From Sphingomonas sp. (GTDB lineage Bacteria; Pseudomonadota; Alphaproteobacteria; Sphingomonadales; Sphingomonadaceae): 50,954 bases of DNA. The stretch spans positions 1 through 50,954 of the forward strand of contig NZ_JAIERS010000010.1 in assembly GCF_019746665.1 (NCBI RefSeq), in the 5' to 3' direction. The notes under the pieces were generated by a model. The model was given only the letters and a program-made list of their open reading frames with translations, was not told the origin of the DNA and ran no database searches. Positions 24,160 to 32,060 of the stretch are shown one piece after another (the first letter of the stretch is position 1; every line of letters starts with the position of its first letter). A program made the position numbers and the translations under genes.

Positions 24160-25380
24160 CTACCCCAGCCCCGCCAAACGCGCCTGCAGGAACAGGCGCT
24201 CGGCGCTTGGCGGGCTGAGCGCGAGGGCGGCGCGATAGGCTTGGGCGGCGGCATCCATGTCCCCCGCCCGCGCGAGCAGTTCCGCGCGGGCGGCGTGCCA
24301 GGGCAGCCACCCTTCCACCCCGCGCGCGCCGCGAAGATCGTCGAGCGCGGCGAGCCCCGCCGCCGGGCCTCGCGCGCCCGCCAGCGCCACCGCGCGGTTC
24401 ACCGCCACCACCGGCCCTGGCCGCACCCGCAGCAGGGCGTCGTACAGCGCGACGATGACAGCCCAGGGCGGCGGCTCGCCCGGGCGGCGCCCCGCATGCG
24501 CCGCATGGATCGCGGCGAGCAGCTGATACGGCCCCGTCGCCCCCGGTAGCCGGGCGGCGCGGTGGAGCAATGTTTCGCCCGCCGCGATCATCGCGCGGTC
24601 CCACCGCGCGGGGTCTTGCCGATCGAGCGGCACCATCATCCCCGCCGCATCCACCCGCGCCCCGCGCCGCGCCTCCGCCAGCCGCAGCATCGCCGCGAGC
24701 GCCAGCACTTCGGCTTCCCCCGGAATCATCTCGGCGAGCACGCCCGACAGCGCGACCATCTCCAGCCCGATCGCCGCGCTCGGTCCGTCGAGCGCCGCGT
24801 CGCCATGCGCCTCGGCATAGGCGATTTCGAGCGTCGCGAGCACGCTCGCCAGCCGATCCGGCCAATATGCTGGCCCCGGCACCTCATAGCCGATGCCCGC
24901 ATCCCTGATCTTGCGCCGCGCCCGCGTCAGCCGCTGGGCGAGCGTGGCCTCGGGCAGCAGATAGGCGCGCGCGATCGCGTCGGGCGGCAGGCCGCAGACG
25001 GTGCGCAAGGTCAGCGCCACCCGCGCGGGGGGCTCGATCGCCGGGTGGCAGCAGGTGAAGATCAGCCGCAGCCGTTCATCGGGTATCGGCTCGGCGGCGG
25101 CCATCGCGATCTCCTCGGGCGTGGCGACCGGCGCGGGGGCGTCGGCCGGCGCCGCGTCGCGCACCTTGGCATGGCGGGCCATGTCCCAGGCGCGGCGCAG
25201 CGCGACCGCATAGAGCCAGGCGGCCGGGTCGCGCGGCGGATCGGCGCCCCAACTGGCGGCGGCGGCGAGGCAAGCATGGCCGAAACATTCCTCGGCCAGG
25301 CTCAGGTCGCGCAGCCGGGCGGCGAGCGCGGATAGCACGCGCCCGCCGGCCTGCCGGAACGCCTGTTCGAGCGGGCTCAG
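24160..25380 (-). CDS. ECF42-type RNA polymerase sigma factor (CTG start)
   Basis: The 406-aa product is an ECF sigma factor with regions 2 and 4 (SLAEECFGHACLAAAASW, DPAAWLYAVALRRAWDMARH, RLRLIFTCCHPAIEPPARVAL, LPEATLAQRLTRARRKI) and a long C-terminal TPR-like extension (YDALLRVRPGPVVAVNRAVA to LLARAGDMDAAAQAYRAAL). This architecture and the YCII gene just upstream define the ECF42 group, in which the C-terminal domain replaces an anti-sigma factor. The first usual start (GTG at 25338) cuts into region 2; CTG at 25380, in a CTGA overlap with the YCII stop, restores [20 protein letters not shown]. Confidence 0.85.
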   Translation of the reverse strand: MSPLEQAFRQAGGRVLSALAARLRDLSLAEECFGHACLAAAASWGADPPRDPAAWLYAVALRRAWDMARHAKVRDAAPADAPAPVATPEEIAMAAAEPIPDERLRLIFTCCHPAIEPPARVALTLRTVCGLPPDAIARAYLLPEATLAQRLTRARRKIRDAGIGYEVPGPAYWPDRLASVLATLEIAYAEAHGDAALDGPSAAIGLEMVALSGVLAEMIPGEAEVLALAAMLRLAEARRGARVDAAGMMVPLDRQDPARWDRAMIAAGETLLHRAARLPGATGPYQLLAAIHAAHAGRRPGEPPPWAVIVALYDALLRVRPGPVVAVNRAVALAGARGPAAGLAALDDLRGARGVEGWLPWHAARAELLARAGDMDAAAQAYRAALALSPPSAERLFLQARLAGLG

Positions 25381-25736
25381 CCCGGCATCCCCAGCACCGG
25401 CCGCACCTCGACCGCGCCATGCGCGCCGTGCGGCACCTGCTTGGCCCAGGCGATGGCCTCATCCAGGCTCGCGACCTCGATCACATAGAAGCCGCCCAGC
25501 AGCTCCTTGGTTTCGGCATAAGGCCCGTCATGCACCGCCTGGGAGCCATCGGCGGCGGTGCGCACGGTGGTCGCGCTATGGCTGAGGTGGAGCCCCGCGC
25601 CGCTGAACTCGACCCCTGCCTGGGCGAGCGCGCCGCCGAACGCCATGTGCTTGCCGAGCACCGCGCGCCACGCCTCGCCGTCCTCGCCGCCCGGATAATT
25701 GGCTTCGTCCTCGAAAATGGCGAGCATGTATTTCAT
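25377..25736 (-). CDS. YCII/DGPF-domain protein
   Basis: The 119-aa product is a YCII-related (DGPF) protein: [29 protein letters not shown], the family [21 protein letters not shown] (the DGPF position reads DGPY), and [22 protein letters not shown]. Such genes are the standing partners of ECF42 sigma factors and probably their targets; their biochemical role is not known. GGGAG lies seven bases before the ATG. The stop overlaps the sigma factor's CTG start. Confidence 0.88.
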   Translation of the reverse strand: MKYMLAIFEDEANYPGGEDGEAWRAVLGKHMAFGGALAQAGVEFSGAGLHLSHSATTVRTAADGSQAVHDGPYAETKELLGGFYVIEVASLDEAIAWAKQVPHGAHGAVEVRPVLGMPG

Positions 25737-25786
25737 CGTCGATCTCCCGTCTGGATCGCGCGCCCCGTGCGGCGTTCCACAGGATA

Positions 25787-25813
25787 GACGGGCGAGCCGC
25801 GCGCGAAACGACA
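25787..25813 (-). promoter_or_regulatory. Candidate ECF42-dependent promoter
   Basis: On the minus strand TGTCGT is followed after 17 nt by CGTC. This resembles the TGTCGA...CGTC/CGA form I recall for promoters of ECF42 sigma factors that drive their own DGPF-sigma operons. Transcription would start about 44 nt before the YCII ATG. A second TGTCGG lies ten bases further upstream. Autoregulation is inferred. Confidence 0.55.
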
Positions 25814-25880
25814 AAGCCGACAGAAATTTTTCGCGGCGACGGGCTCGGGCGCCGCCATTTTCCTGCCGCGGCATTGCGCG

Positions 25881-25886
25881 TATAGG
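25881..25886 (+). promoter_or_regulatory. Candidate -10 element for leaderless miaB mRNA
   Basis: TATAGG starts 13 nt before the miaB ATG and no Shine-Dalgarno is present (the intervening bases are CGCGCGG). The spacing would place the transcription start on or beside the start codon. Confidence 0.45.
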
Positions 25887-25893
25887 CGCGCGG

Positions 25894-27243
25894 ATGACCC
25901 CCCGCACTTTCCACGTAAAAAGCTTCGGCTGCCAAATGAACGTCTATGATGGCGACCGCATGGCCGAGCTGATGACCGAACAGGGCCTCAGCGCCACCGA
26001 CGACGCTTACGCCGCCGATCTGGTGATCCTGAACACCTGCCACATTCGCGAGAAAGCGACCGAGAAGGTCTATTCGGACATCGGCCGGCTGCGCAAACAT
26101 GGGCAAGACCCGCTGATCGCGATCGCCGGCTGCGTCGCGCAGGCCGAGGGCGCGGAGATCGTCGCGCGGGCGAAGGTGGACGTGGTGGTCGGCCCGCAGG
26201 CCTATCACCGCCTGCCCGAACTCGTCGCGCGGGCGGCGCAAGGGAACGCGGCGGTCGATACCGACATGCCGGCCGAGAGCAAATTCGGCGCGCTTCCCAA
26301 GCGCCGCCGCGTGCCGCCCTCGGCGTTCCTGACGGTGCAGGAAGGCTGCGACAAATTCTGCACCTATTGCGTCGTGCCCTATACCCGCGGCGCCGAGGTG
26401 AGCCGGCCCTTCGCCGCGATCATCGACGAGGCCAAGGCACTGATCGACGCGGGCGCGCGCGAGATCACCCTGCTCGGCCAGAATGTGAACGCCTGGGAAG
26501 ATGACGGGCGCGGCCTGCATGATCTGATCGCCGCGCTCGACAAGCTGCCCGGCCTCGCGCGCATCCGCTACACGACCAGCCACCCCAACGACATGAGCGA
26601 GGGGCTGATCGCCGCGCACCGCGATGTCGAAAAGCTGATGCCCTTCCTCCATCTGCCGGTGCAGGCGGGAAGCGACCGGGTGCTGAAGGCCATGAACCGC
26701 AGCCACACGGCCGGCGGCTATCTGCGCCTGCTCGATCGCATCCGCGCCGCGCGCCCCGATATCGCGCTGTCGGGCGATTTCATCGTCGGCTTCCCCGGCG
26801 AGACCGAGGCGGAGTTCGCCGAGACCTTGGCGCTGGTCGACGCCGCGGGCTACGCTCAGGCGTTCAGTTTCAAATATTCGCCGCGCCCCGGCACTCCTGC
26901 CGCCGAGATGGCCGAGCAGATCGCGCCCGAGATCATGGACGATCGCCTCCAGCGTCTGCAGGCGGCGCTCAACCGCGATCAGGCGGCGTTCAACGCGGCG
27001 AGCGTGGGGCGGCGCTGCGCGGTGCTGATCGAGCGCGAGGGCAAGAAGCCCGGGCAGAAGCTCGGCAAGTCACCATGGCTGCAATCGGTGATCGTCGAGG
27101 GCGATCACGCGATCGGCGACATGGTCGAGGTGGCGCTGGTGAGCGCCGGGCCGAATTCGGTGAGCGGGGTGGCGCTATCGTCGAGCGTCGGCGGCGATCC
27201 CGTGGCGCCCGCGTCGAGCCAGGCGAGCTTCGCGCGCAGATGA
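25894..27243 (+). CDS. miaB: tRNA methylthiotransferase MiaB
   Basis: MiaB is a radical SAM enzyme that adds the 2-methylthio group to i6A37 in tRNA. The 449-aa product has the N-terminal UPF0004 cluster cysteines (Cys13 in GCQMN, Cys49 in NTCHIRE, Cys80 in AGCVAQ), the radical SAM CX3CX2C (Cys152, Cys156, Cys159 in GCDKFCTYC) and a C-terminal TRAM domain. The start is the ATG at 25894; upstream frame is the antisense of the YCII promoter. The last 139 bp overlap the convergent MerR gene; the tail after the TRAM domain ([21 protein letters not shown], last part) looks unconserved. Confidence 0.95.
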   Translation: MTPRTFHVKSFGCQMNVYDGDRMAELMTEQGLSATDDAYAADLVILNTCHIREKATEKVYSDIGRLRKHGQDPLIAIAGCVAQAEGAEIVARAKVDVVVGPQAYHRLPELVARAAQGNAAVDTDMPAESKFGALPKRRRVPPSAFLTVQEGCDKFCTYCVVPYTRGAEVSRPFAAIIDEAKALIDAGAREITLLGQNVNAWEDDGRGLHDLIAALDKLPGLARIRYTTSHPNDMSEGLIAAHRDVEKLMPFLHLPVQAGSDRVLKAMNRSHTAGGYLRLLDRIRAARPDIALSGDFIVGFPGETEAEFAETLALVDAAGYAQAFSFKYSPRPGTPAAEMAEQIAPEIMDDRLQRLQAALNRDQAAFNAASVGRRCAVLIEREGKKPGQKLGKSPWLQSVIVEGDHAIGDMVEVALVSAGPNSVSGVALSSSVGGDPVAPASSQASFARR

Positions 27244-27554
27244 CGGCGCATCCGGTCGAGCGCTTCCGCCTGGCGATCGAGCCGGTCGAGCTGCGACGCG
27301 GTCACCTCGCGCGTCCGCTCGGGAGACATGCCGCCTTCATATTCCGCGATCAGCGCGGCGACTTCGCGCAGCGAAAAGCCGAGCGCCTGCGCCGTGCGGA
27401 TCATCCGCGCGCGCGCCAGCTGATCCGGCCCGAACAGCTGATAGGGGTTGGCGCCGCCCTTGCTGCCGTGCGCGGGGTGAAGCAGCCCCCGGCGCACATA
27501 GAAGCGCACCGTGTCGTTGCTCATGCCCGCTGCCCGAGCGAAGGCGGAGATCAT
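27105..27554 (-). CDS. MerR family transcriptional regulator
   Basis: The 149-aa product has a MerR winged helix ([25 protein letters not shown]), the dimer-helix region [26 protein letters not shown], and no conserved metal-binding cysteines, so the ligand is likely organic. It is divergent from an SDR oxidoreductase, and a perfect palindrome lies in the spacer of the SDR promoter. The ATG at 27554 keeps the operator out of the gene; a longer start at 27575 would include it. The last 40 or so residues after AWLDAG read through the miaB 3' end and look unconserved. Confidence 0.87.
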   Translation of the reverse strand: MISAFARAAGMSNDTVRFYVRRGLLHPAHGSKGGANPYQLFGPDQLARARMIRTAQALGFSLREVAALIAEYEGGMSPERTREVTASQLDRLDRQAEALDRMRRHLRAKLAWLDAGATGSPPTLDDSATPLTEFGPALTSATSTMSPIA

Positions 27555-27560
27555 TAGGGC

Positions 27561-27591
27561 TTGACCTTGGACCATGGTCCACTCTTATCAG
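27561..27591 (+). promoter_or_regulatory. MerR-type promoter/operator for the SDR gene
   Basis: TTGACC (27561-27566) and TATCAG or TTATCA (27585-27591) are separated by 18-19 nt, and the perfect 14-bp palindrome TGGACCATGGTCCA (27568-27581) fills the spacer. An overlong spacer holding a dyad is the classical arrangement at MerR-regulated promoters. The likely regulator is the adjacent MerR gene product. Confidence 0.7.
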
Positions 27592-27617
27592 CGCGAGCTC
27601 CATTTGAGGAGCTTGTG

Positions 27618-28448
27618 ATGTCGAAAATCGCTTTGGTTACCGGCGCTTCTTCGGGAATTGGCGCCGCCGCCTGTCGTCGCCTCGCCGCGCGTGGCTTCAC
27701 GGTGTACGCCGCCGCCCGCCGCCAGGATCGGCTCGCCGCAATCGCGAGCCCGCACATCCTGCCATTGCCGCTCGATCTGACGCGGGCCGATTCGATCGCC
27801 ACGGCGGCGGCGCGCATCGCGGACGAGGCGGGACGGCTGGACGTGCTGGTCAACAATGCCGGCTATGGCGCCTATGGCGCGCTGGAGGAGGTGCCGATCG
27901 ACGAGGCGCGGCGCCAGTTCGAGGTCAATCTGTTCGGCCTCGCCGCGCTCACCCAGCACGTCCTGCCGCTGATGCGCGCCCAGCGGAGCGGGCGGATCAT
28001 CAACATCAGCTCGATCGGCGGCAGCACCCACGAGCCGTTCGGCGCCTGGTATCACGCGACCAAATTCGCGCTGGAGGGGTTGAGCGATTGCCTGCGGCTG
28101 GAGCTGAAACCGTTCGGCATCCAGGTCGTCGTCATCGCGCCGGGCGGGGTGCGGACCGAATGGGGCGGGATCGCGTGTGACAGCCTGATCGCGACTTCGG
28201 GCGCGGGGCCTTACGCGCCCTATGCCCGGCGCCATGCCGGGCTGCTCCGCGCCGCCGACCAGTCCCGCTACCTGACCGAGCCTGATCGCATCGCCCAGGC
28301 GATCGAACGCGCCGCGCTCGCCCGGCGCCCGCGCACGCGCTACCTGCTCGGCATGGGCGCGAAGCCGCTGAAGATCGCGCGCGTGGTGCTGGGCGACCGG
28401 GGCTTCGATCGGCTGATGTGGTCCATGTCGCAATCCCGACGCGCCTAG
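27618..28448 (+). CDS. Short-chain dehydrogenase/reductase
   Basis: The 276-aa product is a classical SDR with TGASSGIG (residues 8-15) for NAD(P) binding, NNAG in VLVNNAGYGAYG, the catalytic serine in INISSIGG and the YxxxK in WYHATKFALEGLSD. Basic residues after the second strand (AARRQDR) suggest NADPH. GAGGAG lies six bases upstream of the ATG. It is divergent from a MerR regulator with a MerR-type operator between, so expression is probably inducible. The substrate is unknown. Confidence 0.9.
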   Translation: MSKIALVTGASSGIGAAACRRLAARGFTVYAAARRQDRLAAIASPHILPLPLDLTRADSIATAAARIADEAGRLDVLVNNAGYGAYGALEEVPIDEARRQFEVNLFGLAALTQHVLPLMRAQRSGRIINISSIGGSTHEPFGAWYHATKFALEGLSDCLRLELKPFGIQVVVIAPGGVRTEWGGIACDSLIATSGAGPYAPYARRHAGLLRAADQSRYLTEPDRIAQAIERAALARRPRTRYLLGMGAKPLKIARVVLGDRGFDRLMWSMSQSRRA

Positions 28449-28477
28449 GCCTAAGTCCTGCTTGCGGCGCGGGACCG

Positions 28478-28507
28478 GGCGGGCGTGGCCGGAGTGCCAC
28501 GCCCGCC
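28478..28507. terminator. Hairpin between convergent SDR and 81-aa genes
   Basis: A 12-bp perfect stem (GGCGGGCGTGGC / GCCACGCCCGCC) with a 6-nt loop lies 30 nt after the SDR stop and 26 nt past the stop of the convergent gene. There is no T tract on either strand, but position and stability suit a bidirectional terminator. Confidence 0.6.
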
Positions 28508-28532
28508 GCTGGCCGCCTGGGGGACTTCGTGC

Positions 28533-28778
28533 TCAGGGCTGAAAACAGCCCATGTCGCGCATTTCGTCGAAGACGCAGCATAGAAACTCGATCCGCAACT
28601 GCACGTCTTCGCAGGTTTCAAGCTGGCCGGCGGGCGAGATGAAATTGGTCAGCGGCCCAATCAGCTCAAGGGTCGCCCGGTCGCGCTCTTGCGGGTCAAC
28701 GTAGAAACGGATCACCGAGTCGAGCCGGCTGGCCAGTTCAACACCGGCTTCGCGTGGCACCAGGTCGCTGCGGCACAT
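28533..28778 (-). CDS. Small hypothetical protein divergent from a TetR gene
   Basis: The 81-aa product is not recognised. It is soluble, with ASRLDSVIRFYVDPQERDRA, a central LIGPLTNFISPAGQLE and a C-terminal FLCCVFDEMRDMGC that holds a CC pair and a final Cys. The start is well supported: GGGAG lies seven bases before the ATG. Codon use is less GC-rich than in the neighbours. It is divergent from the TetR gene at 28876 with 97 bp between, so it may be a TetR target. Confidence 0.6.
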   Translation of the reverse strand: MCRSDLVPREAGVELASRLDSVIRFYVDPQERDRATLELIGPLTNFISPAGQLETCEDVQLRIEFLCCVFDEMRDMGCFQP

Positions 28779-28815
28779 ATCGTATCTCCCGTGCGCTTGA
28801 AGCGCCGACTCGATC

Positions 28816-28849
28816 TTGACTTGCTATTTTGTACCGATACGAATAAAAT
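28816..28849 (+). promoter_or_regulatory. Promoter/operator region upstream of the TetR gene
   Basis: TTGACT at 28816-28821 is followed by AT-rich candidates for a -10 (ACGAAT at 17 nt spacing, or TAAAAT further on). Between them GTACCGATAC (28831-28840) is an imperfect palindrome matching its own reverse complement at eight of ten positions, a possible TetR operator. It is the most AT-rich spacer in this part of the window. Confidence 0.4.
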
Positions 28850-28875
28850 TCACCGGGCACAAGAGGAATATGTAG

Positions 28876-29514
28876 TTGTCGCTACAAAAACGGCAGCGGG
28901 GTCGGCCGCGCCAATATGATCGGGAAACGGCGCTGCTCGCCGCGCGGAGGCTTTTCTGGGAGAAGGGCTTCTCTGCCTCGTCGATCGACGAGCTGTGCGA
29001 TGTGATGTCGATCAGCAAGCCCACGCTCTATGCGGGCTTTGGCAACAAGCTGGAACTCTATCTGGCGGTGCTGCGCCAGTATGAGGCCGAAGGCCGCGCC
29101 GCGATGGCGGAGCGGCTGGCGCATCCCGATCTCGCGACCGCGCTGCGCCAGGCGGCGGCGGGCGCGGTGTCGAACTTCCTGGCCGGGGAATTTCGCGGAC
29201 GCGGCTGCCTGCTCGTCGGCACCGCGGTCGTCGAAGCGGCGACCGAGCGCGCCGTGCAGACCGAACTGCGCAACGACATGCTGGCGAGCGGCGCGCTGTT
29301 CGAGGCGCGCTTCGCCCGGGCGGTGGCCGAAGGCTTCGCGGCGCCCCTGTCGCCCGCGCTGATGGGGGCGATCATGCGCGACGCCATTTACGCGGCCGCG
29401 CTCCACGCCCGCGCCGGCGCGGGCCGCGAGGAATTGCTCGCGACGCTGGAGTCGGTGATCGTGCTGCTGGCTGGTTCAGCCGCCAAGAGCGACGCGGCGC
29501 GCTCGCTCTGCTAA
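28876..29514 (+). CDS. TetR/AcrR family transcriptional regulator
   Basis: The 212-aa product has a TetR helix-turn-helix (RGRPRQYDRETALLAARRLFW, SSIDELCDVMSISKPTLYAGFGNKLEL) and a C-terminal ligand domain (GRGCLLVGTAVVEAATERA) like that of AcrR-type repressors of efflux or detoxification genes. The start is a TTG at 28876 preceded by AGAGGA with eight bases between. Its stop overlaps the stop of the convergent gene at 29511 by three bases. The divergent 81-aa gene is the only nearby candidate target. Confidence 0.9.
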   Translation: MSLQKRQRGRPRQYDRETALLAARRLFWEKGFSASSIDELCDVMSISKPTLYAGFGNKLELYLAVLRQYEAEGRAAMAERLAHPDLATALRQAAAGAVSNFLAGEFRGRGCLLVGTAVVEAATERAVQTELRNDMLASGALFEARFARAVAEGFAAPLSPALMGAIMRDAIYAAALHARAGAGREELLATLESVIVLLAGSAAKSDAARSLC

Positions 29515-29873
29515 CGCTTGAGCAACCGCCCGAGCAGCCCGCCGCGCTTGGGCGGCGCCAGTTCCCACCGGCATTCCTGCCCCTGGACAAGGGCGTCGAC
29601 ATAGACCAGCCCGCCCTCCTCCACCCGCACCAGTCGCGCATAGGGCAGCCGGCGCGAGATCGGGCGGCGGACCAGGGTGACGGGGTCGATCACGCACAGC
29701 TCGAACCCGCCGGGCACGAAAGTGGAGGCATAGACGTGCCCCTCATGCTCGATCGCTGGCGGCAGATAGCGGAACGCACCCTTCGGCTGGCGGCCGTTGA
29801 TGTGAAGCAACCCGCAGCCAGGCCCGCCCTGCCCAACCTCGAGCACATCCTCCCAGGAAAGATCGAGTGTCAT
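29511..29873 (-). CDS. Hypothetical protein (120 aa)
   Basis: The product is not recognised. It is a beta-rich soluble protein (LSWEDVLEVGQGGPGCGLLHI, AIEHEGHVYASTFVPGGFELCVIDPVTLVRR) ending in a basic tail (PPKRGGLLGRLLKR). The ATG at 29873 is used; a TTG at 29909 that forms a TTGA overlap with the preceding gene's stop is an alternative consistent with the style of this genome. It follows the IMPase gene on the same strand, so it is probably co-transcribed. No signal peptide. Confidence 0.6.
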   Translation of the reverse strand: MTLDLSWEDVLEVGQGGPGCGLLHINGRQPKGAFRYLPPAIEHEGHVYASTFVPGGFELCVIDPVTLVRRPISRRLPYARLVRVEEGGLVYVDALVQGQECRWELAPPKRGGLLGRLLKR

Positions 29874-29905
29874 CGTATCACCGTCACCATTTGGCTGCTT
29901 GCGGG

Positions 29906-30685
29906 TCAAGGCGTCACACCCAACAACCGGGCGCGATCGGCAAGCCGTTCGACCGCGGCGCTATGGATACCCGGGGCCGAGGCCAGCACGCCGAACGCCT
30001 GCGCGCGCGCGGTGTTGAAGGCCAGCGGCACCCCGAACGCGTCGCTCACCGCCGCGCCTGCCTCGGTTGCGATCAGCGCGGCGGCGGCAACGTCCCATTC
30101 ATAGCCCCAGCGCAGGGTCGCGACCAGATCGGCCTCGCCGCCCGCCACCATGGCGATACGCAGCGCAATCGAATTCGGCTTCGGAACCGCGACCAGATCG
30201 CTGTCCTCGCGCGGCAGGCTGTCGGTCGGGACGCGCGCGCCGCTGAAGTCGGTCCGGGTGGCGCAGCGCAGCCGGGTATCGCCGCGCCACGCGCCCGCCC
30301 CCGCCGCCGCCCACCAGCGATGCCCGATCGCCGGCGCATCGAGCACGCCCAGCACCACCTGGCCGCGCTCGGCGAGCCCGATCGACACCGCCCAGCCGCT
30401 GCGCCCGCGCACGAAATCGCGCGTGCCGTCGATCGGATCGACCACCCAGACGCGCTCGCACGCCAGGCGATCGGCATTGTCGGCGGTCTCCTCGGAAAGC
30501 CAGCCGGCGTCGGGAAGCAGCGCCGAGAGCCGCGCGCGCAGCAGCGCGTCGAGCTCCAGATCGACCTCGCTCACCGGGTTGCCCGGTGTCTTGTCCCACC
30601 TTTTGAAACCCTCGCCCGCGCGGCGCAGCGCCAGCGCGCCGGCCTCCGCCGCGATCGCGCGGACCGCGTCGACCAGCTCAGCCAC
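29906..30685 (-). CDS. Inositol monophosphatase family protein (CysQ-like)
   Basis: This 259-aa Mg2+-dependent phosphatase carries the family metal motifs: SEVDLELDALLRARL, SEETADN, DPIDGTRDFVRG and the C-terminal WDVAAAALIATEAGA. It could act on 3'-phosphoadenosine-5'-phosphate (CysQ), inositol phosphates or histidinol phosphate; the motifs do not decide this, but the sequence style fits 3'(2'),5'-bisphosphate nucleotidase. The GTG start overlaps the pmbA stop by 8 nt, so it is translationally coupled to pmbA. Confidence 0.88.
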   Translation of the reverse strand: MAELVDAVRAIAAEAGALALRRAGEGFKRWDKTPGNPVSEVDLELDALLRARLSALLPDAGWLSEETADNADRLACERVWVVDPIDGTRDFVRGRSGWAVSIGLAERGQVVLGVLDAPAIGHRWWAAAGAGAWRGDTRLRCATRTDFSGARVPTDSLPREDSDLVAVPKPNSIALRIAMVAGGEADLVATLRWGYEWDVAAAALIATEAGAAVSDAFGVPLAFNTARAQAFGVLASAPGIHSAAVERLADRARLLGVTP

Positions 30686-32021
30686 TCGCCACCGTCAGCC
30701 CGTCGATCCGCAGCGTCGGCACGTTGATGCCATAGCGGAACGCAAGGTCGCTCGCGGGAGTGAGCGCGCGGAACATGTCCTTCAGATTGCCGGCGATGGT
30801 GAACTCGCTCACCGGCCGGGTGATCTCGCCGCGCTCGATCAGGAAGCCGGCGGCGCCGCGCGAATAATCGCCGGTGACGCCGTTCACCCCCATGCCGATC
30901 AGTTCGGTGACATAGATGCCGCGCTCGATCTCGCCGATCAGCGTTTCGCGCGGCAGGTGGCCCGCGGCCATGTAGAGGTTGCTCGGCGCGACCCCCACGC
31001 CGGCGCCGCCGCGCGCGGCATGGCCGGTCGGCTCCAGCCCCAGCTGCCGGGCCGAGGCACTGTCGAGCAGCCAGGTGGCGAGCACCCCGTCGCGCACGAT
31101 GTCGCCCGGGCTCACCGCCAGCCCCTCGCCATCGAACGGGCGCGAGCGCAGGCCGTGGGGGCGATGCGGATCGTCATGGATCGTCACCCCGGCCGCGAAA
31201 ATCTGGGTGCCGAGCGCGTCGAGCAGGAAGCTCGTCTTGCGCGCGATCGCCTGGCCCGAGATCGCACCGAGCAAATGGCCGAGCAGCGAACCGCCGACGC
31301 GCGGATCGAACACGATCGGCAGCGCGCCGCTCTCGACCCGACCCGCGCCGACCCGCGCCACCGCGCGCTCGCCCGCCTGCCGACCCACCACTTCGGGCGC
31401 CTCGACCAGCCGGGCGTGGCGGGCGGTGGAATAAGCGTAATCGCGCTCCATCGCGCCCTGATCGCCCGCCAGCACCGAGGCGGAGAGGCTGTGGGTGGTG
31501 CTCGCATAGCCCCCGGCGAAGCCGTGGCTGGTGGCGAGCGCGACGATGCCGCGATGCGCGCTCGCCCCCGCGCCTTCGCTGTTGGTGACCCCGGCGACGG
31601 CGCGCGCGGCATCTTCGGCCGCGAGCGCGCGGGCCTTGAGTTCGGCGGGCTCGGGCTCGGTGGGATCGTCGAGATCGAGCTGCGGCGGCAGTCCGTGGAG
31701 CAGCCGCTCGGCGGGCGCGAGCCCCGCCCAGTCATCCTCGGGCGCGGCGCGGGCCATCGCGATCGCGCGCTCGACCAAGTCTTGCAGCGTTTGCGGCGCG
31801 AAATCGGCGGTCGAGACACTCGCGCCGCGCTTGCCGCAGAACACGCGCAGCGACAGCTCGGCGCTTTCGCTGCGCCCGACATCCTCGAGCGCGCCGAGCC
31901 GCACCGAGACATCGAGCGATTGATCGGCGGCGACCAGGGCATCGGCGGCATCGGCCCCGGCCCGGCGCGCGGCCTCGACAATCGCGGCGGCCCGGTCGCG
32001 GGCTTGTTCGACGGTTAGCAT
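30678..32021 (-). CDS. pmbA: PmbA/TldE metalloprotease-family protein
   Basis: The 447-aa product belongs to the TldD/PmbA family. It lacks the HExxH metal site found in TldD, which identifies it as the PmbA (TldE) partner of the heterodimeric protease that matures peptides such as microcin B17 and degrades CcdA. Family segments are GARGASVSTADF-like CGKRGASVSTADF, GGSLLGHLLGAISGQAIARKTSF, GIYVTELIGMGVNGVTGDYS and FTIAGNLKDMF. A CTAAGT element 14 nt before the ATG suggests a leaderless transcript. tldD is not in the window. Confidence 0.93.
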   Translation of the reverse strand: MLTVEQARDRAAAIVEAARRAGADAADALVAADQSLDVSVRLGALEDVGRSESAELSLRVFCGKRGASVSTADFAPQTLQDLVERAIAMARAAPEDDWAGLAPAERLLHGLPPQLDLDDPTEPEPAELKARALAAEDAARAVAGVTNSEGAGASAHRGIVALATSHGFAGGYASTTHSLSASVLAGDQGAMERDYAYSTARHARLVEAPEVVGRQAGERAVARVGAGRVESGALPIVFDPRVGGSLLGHLLGAISGQAIARKTSFLLDALGTQIFAAGVTIHDDPHRPHGLRSRPFDGEGLAVSPGDIVRDGVLATWLLDSASARQLGLEPTGHAARGGAGVGVAPSNLYMAAGHLPRETLIGEIERGIYVTELIGMGVNGVTGDYSRGAAGFLIERGEITRPVSEFTIAGNLKDMFRALTPASDLAFRYGINVPTLRIDGLTVASG

Positions 32022-32029
32022 CCCGCCCG

Positions 32030-32035
32030 ACTTAG
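32030..32035 (-). promoter_or_regulatory. Candidate -10 element upstream of pmbA
   Basis: CTAAGT on the minus strand begins 14 nt before the pmbA ATG, with no Shine-Dalgarno between. It matches the CTARRR element seen at the same distance before five other genes in the window. Confidence 0.35.
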
Positions 32036-32060
32036 GGGGCGATTCCGGGCTTGTGAACCC

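Noticed and set aside
30150..32018. A 622-codon open frame antisense to pmbA and the IMPase gene
   Set aside because: Its composition is Arg/Ala/Gly-rich noise, while the opposite strand encodes two conserved families.
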